Shown here piece after piece: positions 1 to 8,053 of a DNA stretch of 64,000 nucleotides (position 1 is its first letter; every line of letters starts with the position of its first letter). A program made the translations under genes and the position numbers. The DNA lies in NCBI RefSeq assembly GCF_007002745.1, contig NZ_SGNY01000001.1, positions 930,001-994,000 of the forward strand. The letters are read 5' to 3'. The notes beneath the pieces were generated by a model, which was given only the letters and a program-made list of their open reading frames with translations, had not been told where the DNA came from and made no database searches. Origin of the DNA: Martinezella rhizogenes. GTDB taxonomy: Bacteria > Pseudomonadota > Alphaproteobacteria > Rhizobiales > Rhizobiaceae.

Positions 1-1722
1 GCCTCGATCGGTGTCGGCAAGGGCACGGTGCTGCTCGAGGATTTCGAGCACGCCGATGCGATTTTCGTCATCGGCCAGAACCCCGGCACCAACCACCCGC
101 GCATGCTGGGTGATCTGCGCCGGGCAGCCCTTCGTGGCGCGAGGATTGCTGTCTTCAATCCCATTCGCGAAAAAGGTCTGGAGCGTTTTGCCGATCCGCA
201 GGACAAGATCGAGATGATCACCGGCAGCAACACCAGGATCGCTACCAACTATTATCAGCCGCGACAGGGCGGCGACATGGCGGCGGTGCGCGGCATGAGC
301 AAGGCGGTCTTCGCCGCCGACGATGCCGCAAGGGCTGCGGGTGAAGACGCCATGATCGATTACGATTTCATCGCCGAACATGCGGTGGAGTTCGAGGCCT
401 ACCGCGCTGCCGTGGAGGCGACAAGCTGGGAAACCATTCTCGACCAGTCGGGCCTTACCCACGCGGAAATCGAGGAAGCGGCACGCATCTACATGAATGC
501 CGGTTCCGTCATCACCACATGGGCCATGGGCGTTACCCAGCACCGCCACTCGGTCATCATTGTCCGCGAAATCACCAATTTCATGTTGCTGCGCGGCAAT
601 ATCGGCCGTCCCGGCGCCGGCCTCTGCCCGGTGCGCGGCCACTCCAACGTGCAGGGCGACCGTACCGTCGGCATCGATGAAAAAGCCCCACCTGCCCTTC
701 TCGATGCGCTGGAGAAAGAACTCGGCATTCCCATGCCACGCAAGCCCGGCCACAACACCGTCGAGGCCGTGGCCGCCATGCTGGATGGCGAGGCTCAGAC
801 CTTTATCGCGCTTGGCGGCAATTTCATGCGGGCGACACCCGACAGCCCGCTGATCGTCAAGGCGTTCGAAAAGCAGAAGCTGACGGTCAACATCGCCACC
901 AAGCTCAACCATTCGCATCTGGTGCCAGGCGAAACCTCCTTCGTGCTGCCCTGTCTCGGACGAACGGAAATCGATCTGAATTCATTGGGCCGTCCGCAGA
1001 TCGTCACCGTCGAAGATTCTATGAGCATGGTGCATGGTTCCGGCGGCATCAACCCGCCCGCTTCGAACGAACTGCGTTCCGAAGTCGCCATCGTCGCCGG
1101 CATTGCCCAGGCAACCCTCGGTAATGTCCATGTGAACTGGAAGGCGCTCGCCGATGACTACGATCTCATTCGCGACATGATCGAGCGGGTCATTCCCGGT
1201 TTCGACAATTTCAACGAACGCGTCCGCGTGCCGCGTGGTTTTCGTCTGCGCAACACAGCATCTGAACGGGAATGGAACACGCCGGCGAAAAAGGCGACCT
1301 TCTATAGCGGCCCACTGCCCGAAAAGACCGAACACCAGCAGGCGCTGACGCGCGACGACCTATTCGTGCTGCAGACCTTCCGCAGCCACGATCAGTATAA
1401 CACCACCATCTACGGCATGGATGATCGCTATCGCGGCGTTTATGGCGAACGCCACGTCATCTTCATGAACCCGAAGGACATGGAGACGCTCGGCGCCCAT
1501 TCCCGCCAGCGTGTGGATGTCATCGGCGAATATGGTGACGGCGTCGAGCGCATAGCCGAGAATTTCCGGCTGGTGCCCTATAATATCCCGCAGGGCAGCG
1601 TCGGCGGTTATTATCCGGAACTGAACGTGCTGGTGCCGCTGTCAAGTTATGGTGATGGCAGCTTCACACCAACGTCGAAATCGGTGCTGGTCTCCATCCG
1701 CCTGCGACCGGACGCCTCCTGA
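1..1722 (+). CDS. FdhF/YdeP-family molybdopterin oxidoreductase (5' truncated)
   Basis: The frame is open from base 1, so the start lies upstream of the window; about 573 residues are visible, against roughly 760 for the family. Molybdopterin oxidoreductases of this type carry a bis-MGD cofactor and resemble formate dehydrogenase alpha chains; the YdeP branch is linked to acid resistance in enterics but its substrate is not established. The visible part holds the central cofactor-binding region (RGNIGRPGAGLCPVRGHSNV near residues 200-220) and the C-terminal molydopterin-dinucleotide-binding beta barrel (from about NTTIYGMDDRYRG to the end). The stop overlaps the start of the next gene (TGATG), so the two are translationally coupled, followed by a deformylase-like gene. 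Family is clear from sequence; the reaction is not. Confidence 0.85.
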   Translation, partial: ASIGVGKGTVLLEDFEHADAIFVIGQNPGTNHPRMLGDLRRAALRGARIAVFNPIREKGLERFADPQDKIEMITGSNTRIATNYYQPRQGGDMAAVRGMSKAVFAADDAARAAGEDAMIDYDFIAEHAVEFEAYRAAVEATSWETILDQSGLTHAEIEEAARIYMNAGSVITTWAMGVTQHRHSVIIVREITNFMLLRGNIGRPGAGLCPVRGHSNVQGDRTVGIDEKAPPALLDALEKELGIPMPRKPGHNTVEAVAAMLDGEAQTFIALGGNFMRATPDSPLIVKAFEKQKLTVNIATKLNHSHLVPGETSFVLPCLGRTEIDLNSLGRPQIVTVEDSMSMVHGSGGINPPASNELRSEVAIVAGIAQATLGNVHVNWKALADDYDLIRDMIERVIPGFDNFNERVRVPRGFRLRNTASEREWNTPAKKATFYSGPLPEKTEHQQALTRDDLFVLQTFRSHDQYNTTIYGMDDRYRGVYGERHVIFMNPKDMETLGAHSRQRVDVIGEYGDGVERIAENFRLVPYNIPQGSVGGYYPELNVLVPLSSYGDGSFTPTSKSVLVSIRLRPDAS

Positions 1723-2021
1723 TGGATGACGAGCAATCCGCTGCCGCCTTCATGGCGGCGGTGGAACAGATTAAAGGGCAATCGCAGGAACTGACGGCCA
1801 CGGGTGCCGCAATCCTTCTGGCAATCCATCTCGACATTGCCACCGACAGCCGCAGCATCGCCAACCGGCTGGGGCTTGCGCATGCCCTCGTTCTGCGCGA
1901 AATCACTGCCCTGTCCCCCCGCTTCGTGCGGGTCACGAAACGCGATGCCCGCACGCAGCGTAGCTTCTTGCAGGCAACGGCGGAAGGACAGGCACTGGCC
2001 GCGTCCTCCACCCGGATTTGA
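1722..2021 (+). CDS. Small winged-helix-like protein, 99 residues
   Basis: A short protein whose ATG overlaps the oxidoreductase stop (TGATG). It has an acidic start, an alpha-helical first half, then SRSIANRLGLAHALVLREIT, which reads as a helix-turn-helix, followed by a basic wing-like segment (RFVRVTKRDARTQRSF). I infer a winged-helix fold, perhaps MarR-like in topology but much shorter than a MarR protein (about 140-150 residues). Its stop overlaps the region just before the deformylase-like gene, so it sits in a tight three-gene unit. It could be a regulator of the unit or a maturation factor for the Mo enzyme. I do not recognise a named family. No transmembrane segment or signal peptide is seen. 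Confidence 0.7.
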   Translation: MDDEQSAAAFMAAVEQIKGQSQELTATGAAILLAIHLDIATDSRSIANRLGLAHALVLREITALSPRFVRVTKRDARTQRSFLQATAEGQALAASSTRI

Positions 2022-2038
2022 AACGAACGGAGCATCCC

Positions 2039-2533
2039 TTGGCAATCAGGCCGATCCTGCCCTATCCTCATGCCGGCCTGTCCGAAACCTGCGCGCCGGT
2101 CACCGCTTTTGATGATCATCTGCAAAATCTGGTGACAGATCTGATCGACACCATGCGCGCCGCCCCCGGTGTCGGCATCACCGCCGCCCACATCGGCATA
2201 AAACAACGCGTTTTCGTGTTGGAACTGACACCGGGTACCGTTCTGACCTACGTCAATCCTGAAATCATAACCCAGTTCACCCAGACCATGCGCCATATGG
2301 AGGGCAGCGTTTCCATGCCCGGTTTCACGGATGAGGTGGAGCGGCCAGATAAGGTCGAGGTACGGTTTCAGGATATATCAGGTGCGGAGCATCGGCAGAC
2401 CGCCGAAGGATTTCACGCCATCTGCATCCAGCATGAAATCGACCAGCTGGATGGCATTTTCTGGCTTAAACGCCTTTCAAAGCTGAAGCGCGACCGGCTG
2501 GTGAAAAAATGGGAAAAGTCCCGCAAGCCGTGA
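2039..2533 (+). CDS. Peptide-deformylase-like protein with degenerate active site
   Basis: Deformylases remove the N-formyl group from nascent proteins with a metal held by one Cys and two His. This 164-residue protein has the family length and fold landmarks: motif 1 GVGITAAH (residues 44-51), motif 2 EGSVS (88-92) and motif 3 QHEIDQL (131-137). Canonical motif 2 is EGCLS and motif 3 is HExDH, so the metal ligand Cys is Ser90 and the second His is Gln136; only His132 and Glu133 remain. It is therefore unlikely to bind metal in the usual way. I chose the TTG at 2039 because the product then starts M-A-I-R-P-I-L as deformylases do and a GGAG lies six bases upstream; a TTG at 2018 is possible. 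It is tightly linked to the Mo oxidoreductase and the winged-helix gene. Confidence 0.85.
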   Translation: MAIRPILPYPHAGLSETCAPVTAFDDHLQNLVTDLIDTMRAAPGVGITAAHIGIKQRVFVLELTPGTVLTYVNPEIITQFTQTMRHMEGSVSMPGFTDEVERPDKVEVRFQDISGAEHRQTAEGFHAICIQHEIDQLDGIFWLKRLSKLKRDRLVKKWEKSRKP

Positions 2534-2536
2534 TGG

Positions 2537-2965
2537 TCAGTCGGCAATCGACAGCACGAATTCAGCGTCACCCTTCAATGTGTTGCTGACGGTGCAGATA
2601 TCCTCGGCCGCATGGGCGAGCGCGTTGCGGGTCGCATCGTCGAAATCCCCGACAAACTCGATCTTGATATCGAAACGGATGATACGATAGGGCTCCGCGG
2701 CGGATTTTTCACCGGAGACCTCAACGACGACACCTTCGAAACGATCAAGCAATCCCATTTGGCTTGCCGCGATTCGGGCGCTGAGCGCCAGACAGGCGGC
2801 GAGTGAGGAGTAGAGGAGATCGATCGGGTTAAATCCCGGTTCCGAGACACCGGTGACGATCTCCAGCGCGCCGCCGGTCACCGTCGAAATAACCGGGCGA
2901 CCAAGCCGCCCGAGTTTGGCGGCAGCGCCTACCGGTCTCGACCTCACCTTCGCACCATCAGCCAT
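2537..2965 (-). CDS. OsmC/Ohr-family protein
   Basis: A 142-residue protein of the OsmC family, thiol-dependent peroxidases that reduce organic hydroperoxides. The family pattern is visible: FNPIDLLYSSLAACLALSAR carries the first conserved Cys at the start of the long central helix, and DICTVSNTLKGD near the C-terminus carries the second, as in OsmC/YhfA proteins. Length fits the family. It is convergent with the deformylase-like gene, with only three bases between stops. An AGGA lies eight bases before the ATG. No signal peptide, so cytoplasmic. The subgroup (OsmC, Ohr or YhfA) cannot be settled by eye; the sequence is closest in feel to YhfA-type members. Confidence 0.85.
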   Translation of the reverse strand: MADGAKVRSRPVGAAAKLGRLGRPVISTVTGGALEIVTGVSEPGFNPIDLLYSSLAACLALSARIAASQMGLLDRFEGVVVEVSGEKSAAEPYRIIRFDIKIEFVGDFDDATRNALAHAAEDICTVSNTLKGDAEFVLSIAD

Positions 2966-3088
2966 TCAAACAAATCCTAATTTAATCGCGTGCAACTGAA
3001 CGCATGGAACAAAAATCTATCTGGCGCTTTTTACTCACACAACGGTGAACGACCGTTGAAACCTTTATTTTACAGGGAGCTGGGACAT

Positions 3089-3256
3089 ATGGTTACATCT
3101 ACGCTCGTCAGCATTCTGATCACCTTCCTGGTGATCGTGCTCGTATTGTGGCTCATCGCAAGACTGCCAGTCGGCGGCGGCGCGAAACAGATCGCGCAGA
3201 TCATCGTCATCATCATCGGCATTATTTCGCTGCTGAAATATCTCGCGGTCTTCTGA
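3089..3256 (+). CDS. Small membrane protein, 55 residues (Thivi_2564-like)
   Basis: Starting at the ATG at 3089, which has GGGAG upstream, this encodes two hydrophobic helices separated by a short glycine/lysine turn (LPVGGGAKQI). The in-frame extension back to 2990 is low-complexity and lacks a ribosome site, so I do not include it. Small two-helix proteins with this layout (hydrophobic helix, short G-K turn, second helix ending in L-x-x-F) are common in proteobacteria and are sometimes named after Thivi_2564; their role is unknown. A strong terminator follows within 30 bases, so this is a monocistronic gene. The membrane location is inferred from hydrophobicity. Confidence 0.75.
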   Translation: MVTSTLVSILITFLVIVLVLWLIARLPVGGGAKQIAQIIVIIIGIISLLKYLAVF

Positions 3257-3282
3257 TGTCCCGGTGAAGCGCGAACGGAAAA

Positions 3283-3306
3283 AGGCGGCGAAAGCCGCCT
3301 CTTTTT
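3283..3306 (+). terminator. Rho-independent terminator of the small membrane protein gene
   Basis: A 7-bp stem AGGCGGC/GCCGCCT with a GAAA loop is followed by CTTTTTG. It lies 27 bases after the stop at 3256. Confidence 0.85.
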
Positions 3307-3322
3307 GTTGGAGACTCTCGAC

Positions 3323-3748
3323 CTACTGTCGAGGCTCGAACTGATAGGGTTTCTTGAGCGTAATATCCCGAACGCTGCCAATACCCAGAAACGGCGTATT
3401 GTCGGCATCAAAAATCGCCCTGCCCTTCGCCAAAATCCAGCGGACTGAACCATCTGGCAAATTGACCTTGTAACGCTGATCGAAGAACACACCGGTGGTT
3501 ATGCTGTCAAAAATGGCCTGGGCCACCCGATCACGCATTTCCACATCGATTTTTTCAAGGACTTCCTCGATCGTCACCCCGCGCGATGCCGCCGGTTCGG
3601 AAAAACCGTGGCATTCCGCAGTCACCGCATCCATGATCAGCCTGTTATCGGAAATGCTCCACATGTAATAACCGAGCGCATCGTCCGAATCCGTCTTGTC
3701 TCCCAGCACGAAAACCCCCGGACATTTTTTTCTGACAAAAGCTAACAC
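3323..3748 (-). CDS. Stand-alone PAS-domain protein, 141 residues
   Basis: The product is essentially one PAS fold with no attached output domain. The second half shows the PAS/PAC pattern: a segment around FDQRYKVNLPDGSVRWILAK followed by FLGIGSVRDITLKK, typical of PAC strands where a sensory ligand or partner binds. The start is uncertain: a GTG at 3748 preceded by AGAGG, or an internal ATG near 3664. The gene stands alone between a terminator and a small lipoprotein gene. A single PAS domain usually acts as a sensor or dimerisation partner for a kinase or cyclase elsewhere; no partner is visible here. Confidence 0.7.
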   Translation of the reverse strand: MLAFVRKKCPGVFVLGDKTDSDDALGYYMWSISDNRLIMDAVTAECHGFSEPAASRGVTIEEVLEKIDVEMRDRVAQAIFDSITTGVFFDQRYKVNLPDGSVRWILAKGRAIFDADNTPFLGIGSVRDITLKKPYQFEPRQ

Positions 3749-3946
3749 CAGACCTCTAATATTCCACCCCTCGTTTTTGTAGGGGTAACCGCCCGGCTAC
3801 TGCAGCGTGCATCGATATCCACCGAAATTTTATAATGAGTGAATCCATATATCGTTCTCAAAGCCACGATAAATCCCGAAGAGATATCGCAAAGCCCCCC
3901 GCCTGCACCTACATAGCTTTTCGATATCATTTCGAAGGAGGTCAAT

Positions 3947-4135
3947 ATGCTGCGAACCGCTCTTACTTTTGGACTGCTGACGACAACTGTCGTTCTCGCA
4001 GGTTGTCAGACGTGGGAAAGTCCATATCGCGGAAGCGGCTGGCGAATGGATCAGGTCATGGATGGTGACCCATATCGCGTCGGCGATGGAAACCATCAGG
4101 AAAACGGGACCGCTTCGAATATTATTCGACGCTGA
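3947..4135 (+). CDS. Small lipoprotein, 62 residues
   Basis: The product begins with a short positively charged segment, a hydrophobic stretch and a lipobox LAGC (Cys at residue 19), so it should be lipidated and anchored in the membrane. The mature part of about 44 residues is polar and glycine-rich (TWESPYRGSGWRMDQVMDG) with no recognised domain. An AAGGAGG Shine-Dalgarno lies just before the ATG, which strongly supports expression. No co-directional neighbour; tRNA-Leu lies downstream on the other strand. Function unknown. Confidence 0.8.
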   Translation: MLRTALTFGLLTTTVVLAGCQTWESPYRGSGWRMDQVMDGDPYRVGDGNHQENGTASNIIRR

Positions 4136-4270
4136 ACCGTGACTGGCGATACATAATTTTCCGCCCTTAAAGCATAGCGCTCCGGCTGTACATTAACGCA
4201 GCCGGATTACGCCAGATCTACACCGATGGAACTTACCGCTTAGCAAAGCGAAGGTCTAACCAATTGGCCA

Positions 4271-4298
4271 AAAAGAAAAAACCCGCCGAAGCGGGTTT
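4271..4298 (-). terminator. Terminator of tRNA-Leu
   Basis: Read on the minus strand, AAACCCGC-TTCG-GCGGGTTT is followed by a run of T. It lies immediately after the tRNA 3' end. Confidence 0.9.
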
Positions 4299-4301
4299 CT
4301 T

Positions 4302-4386
4302 TGGTGCGGTCGAGAAGACTCGAACTTCCACGGGTTGCCCCACAGCGACCTCAACGCTGCGCGTCTACCAATTCCGCCACGACCGC
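4302..4386 (-). tRNA. tRNA-Leu (anticodon GAG)
   Basis: An 85-nt class II tRNA. The acceptor stem GCGGTCG/CGACCGC pairs fully, with discriminator A and an encoded CCA (4302-4304). The anticodon stem CAGCG/CGCTG encloses loop TTGAGGT, giving anticodon GAG, which reads CUC/CUU leucine codons. A long variable arm (CGCTGTGGGGCAACCCGTGG region) and the T-loop GTTCGAGTC are present. Confidence 0.95.
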
Positions 4387-4575
4387 ATCGTGGTAGATGT
4401 CAACTTGCGCCGACGGGGGTGCATGTAGCAAAAGGATTTTCGGTGCACAAGAGCGTCGTGACAGTTTTTTGAAATTAAAAATCGCCCCGACCCACCCTAT
4501 ATGCAGGAAGCCCGGAAATGCTGGGGTTGCCGCCTTGTCGCCATTTTGCGAGAAGGCTGTGGAAAGGACTTTTTC

Positions 4576-5307
4576 ATGCTCACACGCACGGATATCGAGA
4601 CAAATATGTTCCCCCTCGCCGGTTCGCCGCCCGTTCGCTGGCGAATCTCGGAAGGTCTCGTCCCTTACGGACAGGCGATCGAGGAAATGGAGCGCGAAGT
4701 TGCAGCCATCGCCAGCGGCGAGGCGGACGAACTTGTCTGGCTTCTTGAGCATCCGCCGCTTTATACCGCTGGCACCAGCGCCGATGCCGCCGATCTCATC
4801 GAGCCGGACCGTTTTCCCGTCTTCGCCACCGGTCGTGGCGGCGAATATACCTATCATGGCCCGGGGCAGCGGGTCGTTTACGTCATGCTGGACCTGAAAC
4901 GACGCCGGCAGGATGTCCGCGCCTATGTGGCGGCGCTGGAAGACGTGATCATCCGCACGCTGGACAAGATGAATGTTCGCGGCGAGCGGCGCGAAGATCG
5001 GGTCGGCGTCTGGGTCAGGCGGCCTGAAAAACCGTTACTGCCGGGCGGCGGCATGGCCGAGGACAAGATTGCCGCACTCGGTATCAGGCTGCGCAAATGG
5101 GTGAGCTTCCACGGGCTATCGATCAATGTCGACCCTGACCTCGGGCATTTCTCCGGCATCGTTCCCTGCGGCATCAGCGCCTATGGCGTCACCAGCCTTG
5201 TCGATCTCGGATTGCCGGTTATGATCGGCGATGTCGACGTTCTGCTGCGTGAGGCCTTCGAGGAGGTTTTCGGACCGGCAGCGCCCGAAACCGGCGCAGG
5301 CGGCTAA
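4576..5307 (+). CDS. lipB: Octanoyl-(acyl carrier protein):protein N-octanoyltransferase
   Basis: LipB moves the octanoyl group from octanoyl-ACP to lipoyl domains of the pyruvate and 2-oxoglutarate dehydrogenases and the glycine cleavage H protein, the first step of protein lipoylation in the cytoplasm. The 243-residue product shows the LipB signatures: [16 protein letters not shown], the catalytic Lys in [13 protein letters not shown] and the acyl-thioester Cys in [17 protein letters not shown] chose the ATG at 4576, with AAAGGA eight bases upstream; a longer frame starting at 4501 runs back past this site without a ribosome site. lipA is not adjacent here. The next gene is an unrelated dehydrogenase 66 bases on. 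Confidence 0.95.
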   Translation: MLTRTDIETNMFPLAGSPPVRWRISEGLVPYGQAIEEMEREVAAIASGEADELVWLLEHPPLYTAGTSADAADLIEPDRFPVFATGRGGEYTYHGPGQRVVYVMLDLKRRRQDVRAYVAALEDVIIRTLDKMNVRGERREDRVGVWVRRPEKPLLPGGGMAEDKIAALGIRLRKWVSFHGLSINVDPDLGHFSGIVPCGISAYGVTSLVDLGLPVMIGDVDVLLREAFEEVFGPAAPETGAGG

Positions 5308-5373
5308 TCCCACCGCAACCTTTGTCGCAGGCCGGTGTTTGATGCATCGATCACCACAAGAGGAGGAACGACC

Positions 5374-6441
5374 ATGTTCACAACGTCCGCTTATGCCTGC
5401 GATGACGGGTCTTCGCCGATGAAGCCCGCGACGATCAAACGTCGCGATCCGGGTCCCCGCGATGTCGAAATCGAGATTGAGTTCTGTGGCGTCTGTCACT
5501 CGGATATCCACACGGCCCGCAGCGAATGGCCGGGGTCTCTCTACCCCTGCGTTCCCGGCCATGAAATCATCGGCCGCGTCGCCCGGCTGGGTTCGGACGT
5601 CACGAAGTTCAAGGCAGGCGACCGTGTCGGCGTCGGCTGTATCGTCGATAGCTGTCGTGAATGCGCAAGCTGCGCCGAGGGGCTCGAACAATATTGCGAA
5701 AACGGCATGACCGGCACCTATAATTCGCCTGACAAGGCGATGGGCGGCAGCGCGCATACGCTGGGTGGCTATTCCGCCCATGTGGTGGTGGATGACCGCT
5801 ACGTGCTCAATATTCCCGAAGGGCTCGATCCGGCGGCCGCGGCACCCCTGCTCTGCGCCGGCATAACCACCTATTCCCCGCTGCGCCACTGGAATGCCGG
5901 CCCCGGCAAACGTGTCGGCGTCGTTGGTCTCGGCGGTCTTGGCCACATGGCCGTCAAGATCGCCAATGCCATGGGCGCAACGGTGGTGATGATCACCACC
6001 TCGCCCGGCAAGGCGGAAGACGCAAAGAAGCTGGGTGCCCACGAGGTTATCGTTTCGCGCGACGCCGAACAGATGAAGAAAGCCGCTTCCAGCCTCGATC
6101 TCATCATCGACGCGGTTGCGGCCGATCACGACATCGATTCTTATCTTGCACTGCTGAAGCGCGATGGCGCCCTGGTGCAGGTCGGCGCGCCGGAAAAGCC
6201 GCTCTCCGTTCACGCCTTCAGCCTTATCCCCGGCCGCAAGACCTTTGCCGGTTCGATGATCGGCGGCATTCCGGAAACACAGGAAATGCTGGATTTCTGC
6301 GCCGAAAAAGACATAGCCGCCGAAATCGAAATGATCGATATCGGTCAGATCAATGACGCTTATGAACGCATGATAAAAAGCGATGTGCGTTATCGTTTCG
6401 TCATTGATATGAAGAGCCTGCCACGCCAGAAAGCCGCCTGA
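5374..6441 (+). CDS. Zinc-dependent alcohol dehydrogenase, cinnamyl/YahK type
   Basis: A 355-residue medium-chain dehydrogenase. Catalytic zinc ligands are visible as GVCHSD (Cys), GHEIIG (His-Glu) and a later Cys in DSCRECASC; the structural-zinc Cys cluster follows as CRECASCAEGLEQYC. The nucleotide-binding motif is GVVGLGGLGHMAVKIA. This arrangement matches the broad-substrate NADP-dependent aldehyde reductases related to YahK and cinnamyl alcohol dehydrogenase, which reduce aldehydes to alcohols. The ATG at 5374 has an AGGAGG seven bases upstream. The substrate cannot be read from sequence. It precedes a DMT-family transporter on the same strand by 18 bases, possibly in one transcript. 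Confidence 0.9.
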   Translation: MFTTSAYACDDGSSPMKPATIKRRDPGPRDVEIEIEFCGVCHSDIHTARSEWPGSLYPCVPGHEIIGRVARLGSDVTKFKAGDRVGVGCIVDSCRECASCAEGLEQYCENGMTGTYNSPDKAMGGSAHTLGGYSAHVVVDDRYVLNIPEGLDPAAAAPLLCAGITTYSPLRHWNAGPGKRVGVVGLGGLGHMAVKIANAMGATVVMITTSPGKAEDAKKLGAHEVIVSRDAEQMKKAASSLDLIIDAVAADHDIDSYLALLKRDGALVQVGAPEKPLSVHAFSLIPGRKTFAGSMIGGIPETQEMLDFCAEKDIAAEIEMIDIGQINDAYERMIKSDVRYRFVIDMKSLPRQKAA

Positions 6442-6459
6442 TCCTGAGAGGGGGCGGCC

Positions 6460-7449
6460 TTGTGGGCGTCCCCTTCCTCATTGGACCTTCCGGTCGAAAG
6501 CGCAGCCCCAACCATGACCAGCCAGACCGGTTTCAGCGATGTCGCCAAGGGCATGACCATCATGGCAGGCTGCATGTTCGTGCTGCCGGTCATGGATGCG
6601 ATTGCCAAATACATGGCGGTCAGCGGCGGCATGTCGCCGGCGCAGGTGACCTTTTACCGCTTTTTCTTTCAGGTGGTGTGCACCCTGCCGCTGCTGCTCC
6701 TGGTTTCGCCGAAAGCCCTGTTCAGCGCCAAACGGCCGTGGATGAACTGCCTGCGCGGCGTGCTGCATGCCTCGGCCAGCCTGATGTTCTTCGCCGCCGT
6801 CAAATACATGCCGCTTGCCGATGTCTTTGCCATCTATTTCGTCGAGCCCTTCATGCTGACGATGATGTCGGCCCTCTTCCTGGGTGACAAAGTCGGCTGG
6901 AAGCGCTGGACGGCGATCGTCGTCGGTTTTGGTGGCGCGCTGATCGTCATTCAGCCGAGTTTCGAAATCTTCGGCTGGACTTCACTGCTGCCGGTCGCCT
7001 GCGCCTTTCTCTATACGCTTTATCTGTTCCTGAACCGCGCCATTGGTGATGCCGACAGCCCGCTCGTCATGCAGACCATGTCCGGCATTGCCGGCACGAT
7101 ATTCATGGGTGTGGTGCTTCTGGCCGGCGATGCGATGGGCGACAAGGATTTCACCATGTCGCTTCCGCAATCCGGCTTTGCGCTTGTCCTGCTCATCCTG
7201 TTGGGATCGATATCCGGCTACATGCACCTGCTGATCGTCAGGGCTTTCAGGCTCGCGCCGCTGTCGCTTCTGGCACCGTTCCAGTATTTCGAGATCATCT
7301 CGGCGACGGTTCTCGGTTATGCGCTGTTTTCGGATTTCCCGACGCCATCGAAATGGCTTGGCATCCTCATCATCGTCGCATCCGGCCTGTTTATCATCTG
7401 GCGGGAAAGCAAGCAGGCGCATGCCACCCCGCCGCTTGATGGGCAATGA
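6460..7449 (+). CDS. DMT superfamily (EamA) transporter
   Basis: A 329-residue membrane protein with about ten hydrophobic helices arranged as two EamA repeats: the first runs from about MTIMAGCMFVLPVMDAIAKY to ALIVIQPS, the second from LLPVACAFLYTLYLFLNR to GLFIIWRE. Such proteins are usually exporters of amino acids, purines or other metabolites across the inner membrane. I start it at the TTG at 6460 because AGAGGGGG lies just upstream; an ATG at 6514 (M-T-S-Q-T) is an equally good start by alignment habit. It lies 18 bases after the alcohol dehydrogenase. The substrate is unknown. Confidence 0.85.
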   Translation: MWASPSSLDLPVESAAPTMTSQTGFSDVAKGMTIMAGCMFVLPVMDAIAKYMAVSGGMSPAQVTFYRFFFQVVCTLPLLLLVSPKALFSAKRPWMNCLRGVLHASASLMFFAAVKYMPLADVFAIYFVEPFMLTMMSALFLGDKVGWKRWTAIVVGFGGALIVIQPSFEIFGWTSLLPVACAFLYTLYLFLNRAIGDADSPLVMQTMSGIAGTIFMGVVLLAGDAMGDKDFTMSLPQSGFALVLLILLGSISGYMHLLIVRAFRLAPLSLLAPFQYFEIISATVLGYALFSDFPTPSKWLGILIIVASGLFIIWRESKQAHATPPLDGQ

Positions 7450-7465
7450 GACGCCAAGCCCACGT

Positions 7466-7924
7466 TCAAGTGCCCGAGGGCAGCGGTCCTTCGTCGTGAT
7501 GATCCTGCGCCTCCACGAGGCTGCCGAGCAGCCATAGGGATACCTCAGCCGCTTCACCGGCGGATTTGAAGCGATATGAGCCGCTATATTTCGGCATGTC
7601 AAAGAAGGTGACGACAAAACCGTCACCGCTTTCCAGGCTCTCGACCCTGATCCGCTCGGGGTCGATCATCACGCAGACATAGTGCGATCCCATATTGCGC
7701 ATGAAGCCGGCCTTGTTGTCGTGCAGCCGCACGAAGGCCGCACCGCCATCCACCGTCATATGCAGGCTTCGGATCGCCTCATTGGGAAAAGCCCGGGCGA
7801 AATCCATGATCGCCTGCCCCACATCATGGCTGTTGTCCTCATCCGTTGCCCGCGTCATGCGCCAGGCATAAACGGCAAAGACCGACAGCAGCACGAAGAC
7901 GATAATCCAGATCGCCATATTCAT
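7466..7924 (-). CDS. Membrane-anchored protein of unknown function, 152 residues
   Basis: The first 20 residues form one transmembrane helix (MAIWIIVFVLLSVFAVYAW) followed by a soluble domain of about 125 residues, probably alpha/beta, with a short acidic C-terminal tail. I recognise no catalytic motif. The pattern of alternating hydrophobic strands (HYVCVMIDPERIRVESLE, FVVTFFDMPKYSGSYRFK) suggests a small beta-rich fold. A GAGGGAG lies before the ATG. It is convergent with the DMT transporter gene. Orientation in the membrane (N-in, domain periplasmic) is inferred from the helix position. Confidence 0.75.
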   Translation of the reverse strand: MNMAIWIIVFVLLSVFAVYAWRMTRATDEDNSHDVGQAIMDFARAFPNEAIRSLHMTVDGGAAFVRLHDNKAGFMRNMGSHYVCVMIDPERIRVESLESGDGFVVTFFDMPKYSGSYRFKSAGEAAEVSLWLLGSLVEAQDHHDEGPLPSGT

Positions 7925-8053
7925 CGGGGACGCTCCCTCAGCACTGAAACATCACGACTCGCGAATCGAAACGACGCGAACCTGATTCAGCTTCATAGAG
8001 ATCGAGGCTTGTGTGAAGTGTGGCTTGTCGGAAGACCCGGGACGGATGGAAAA

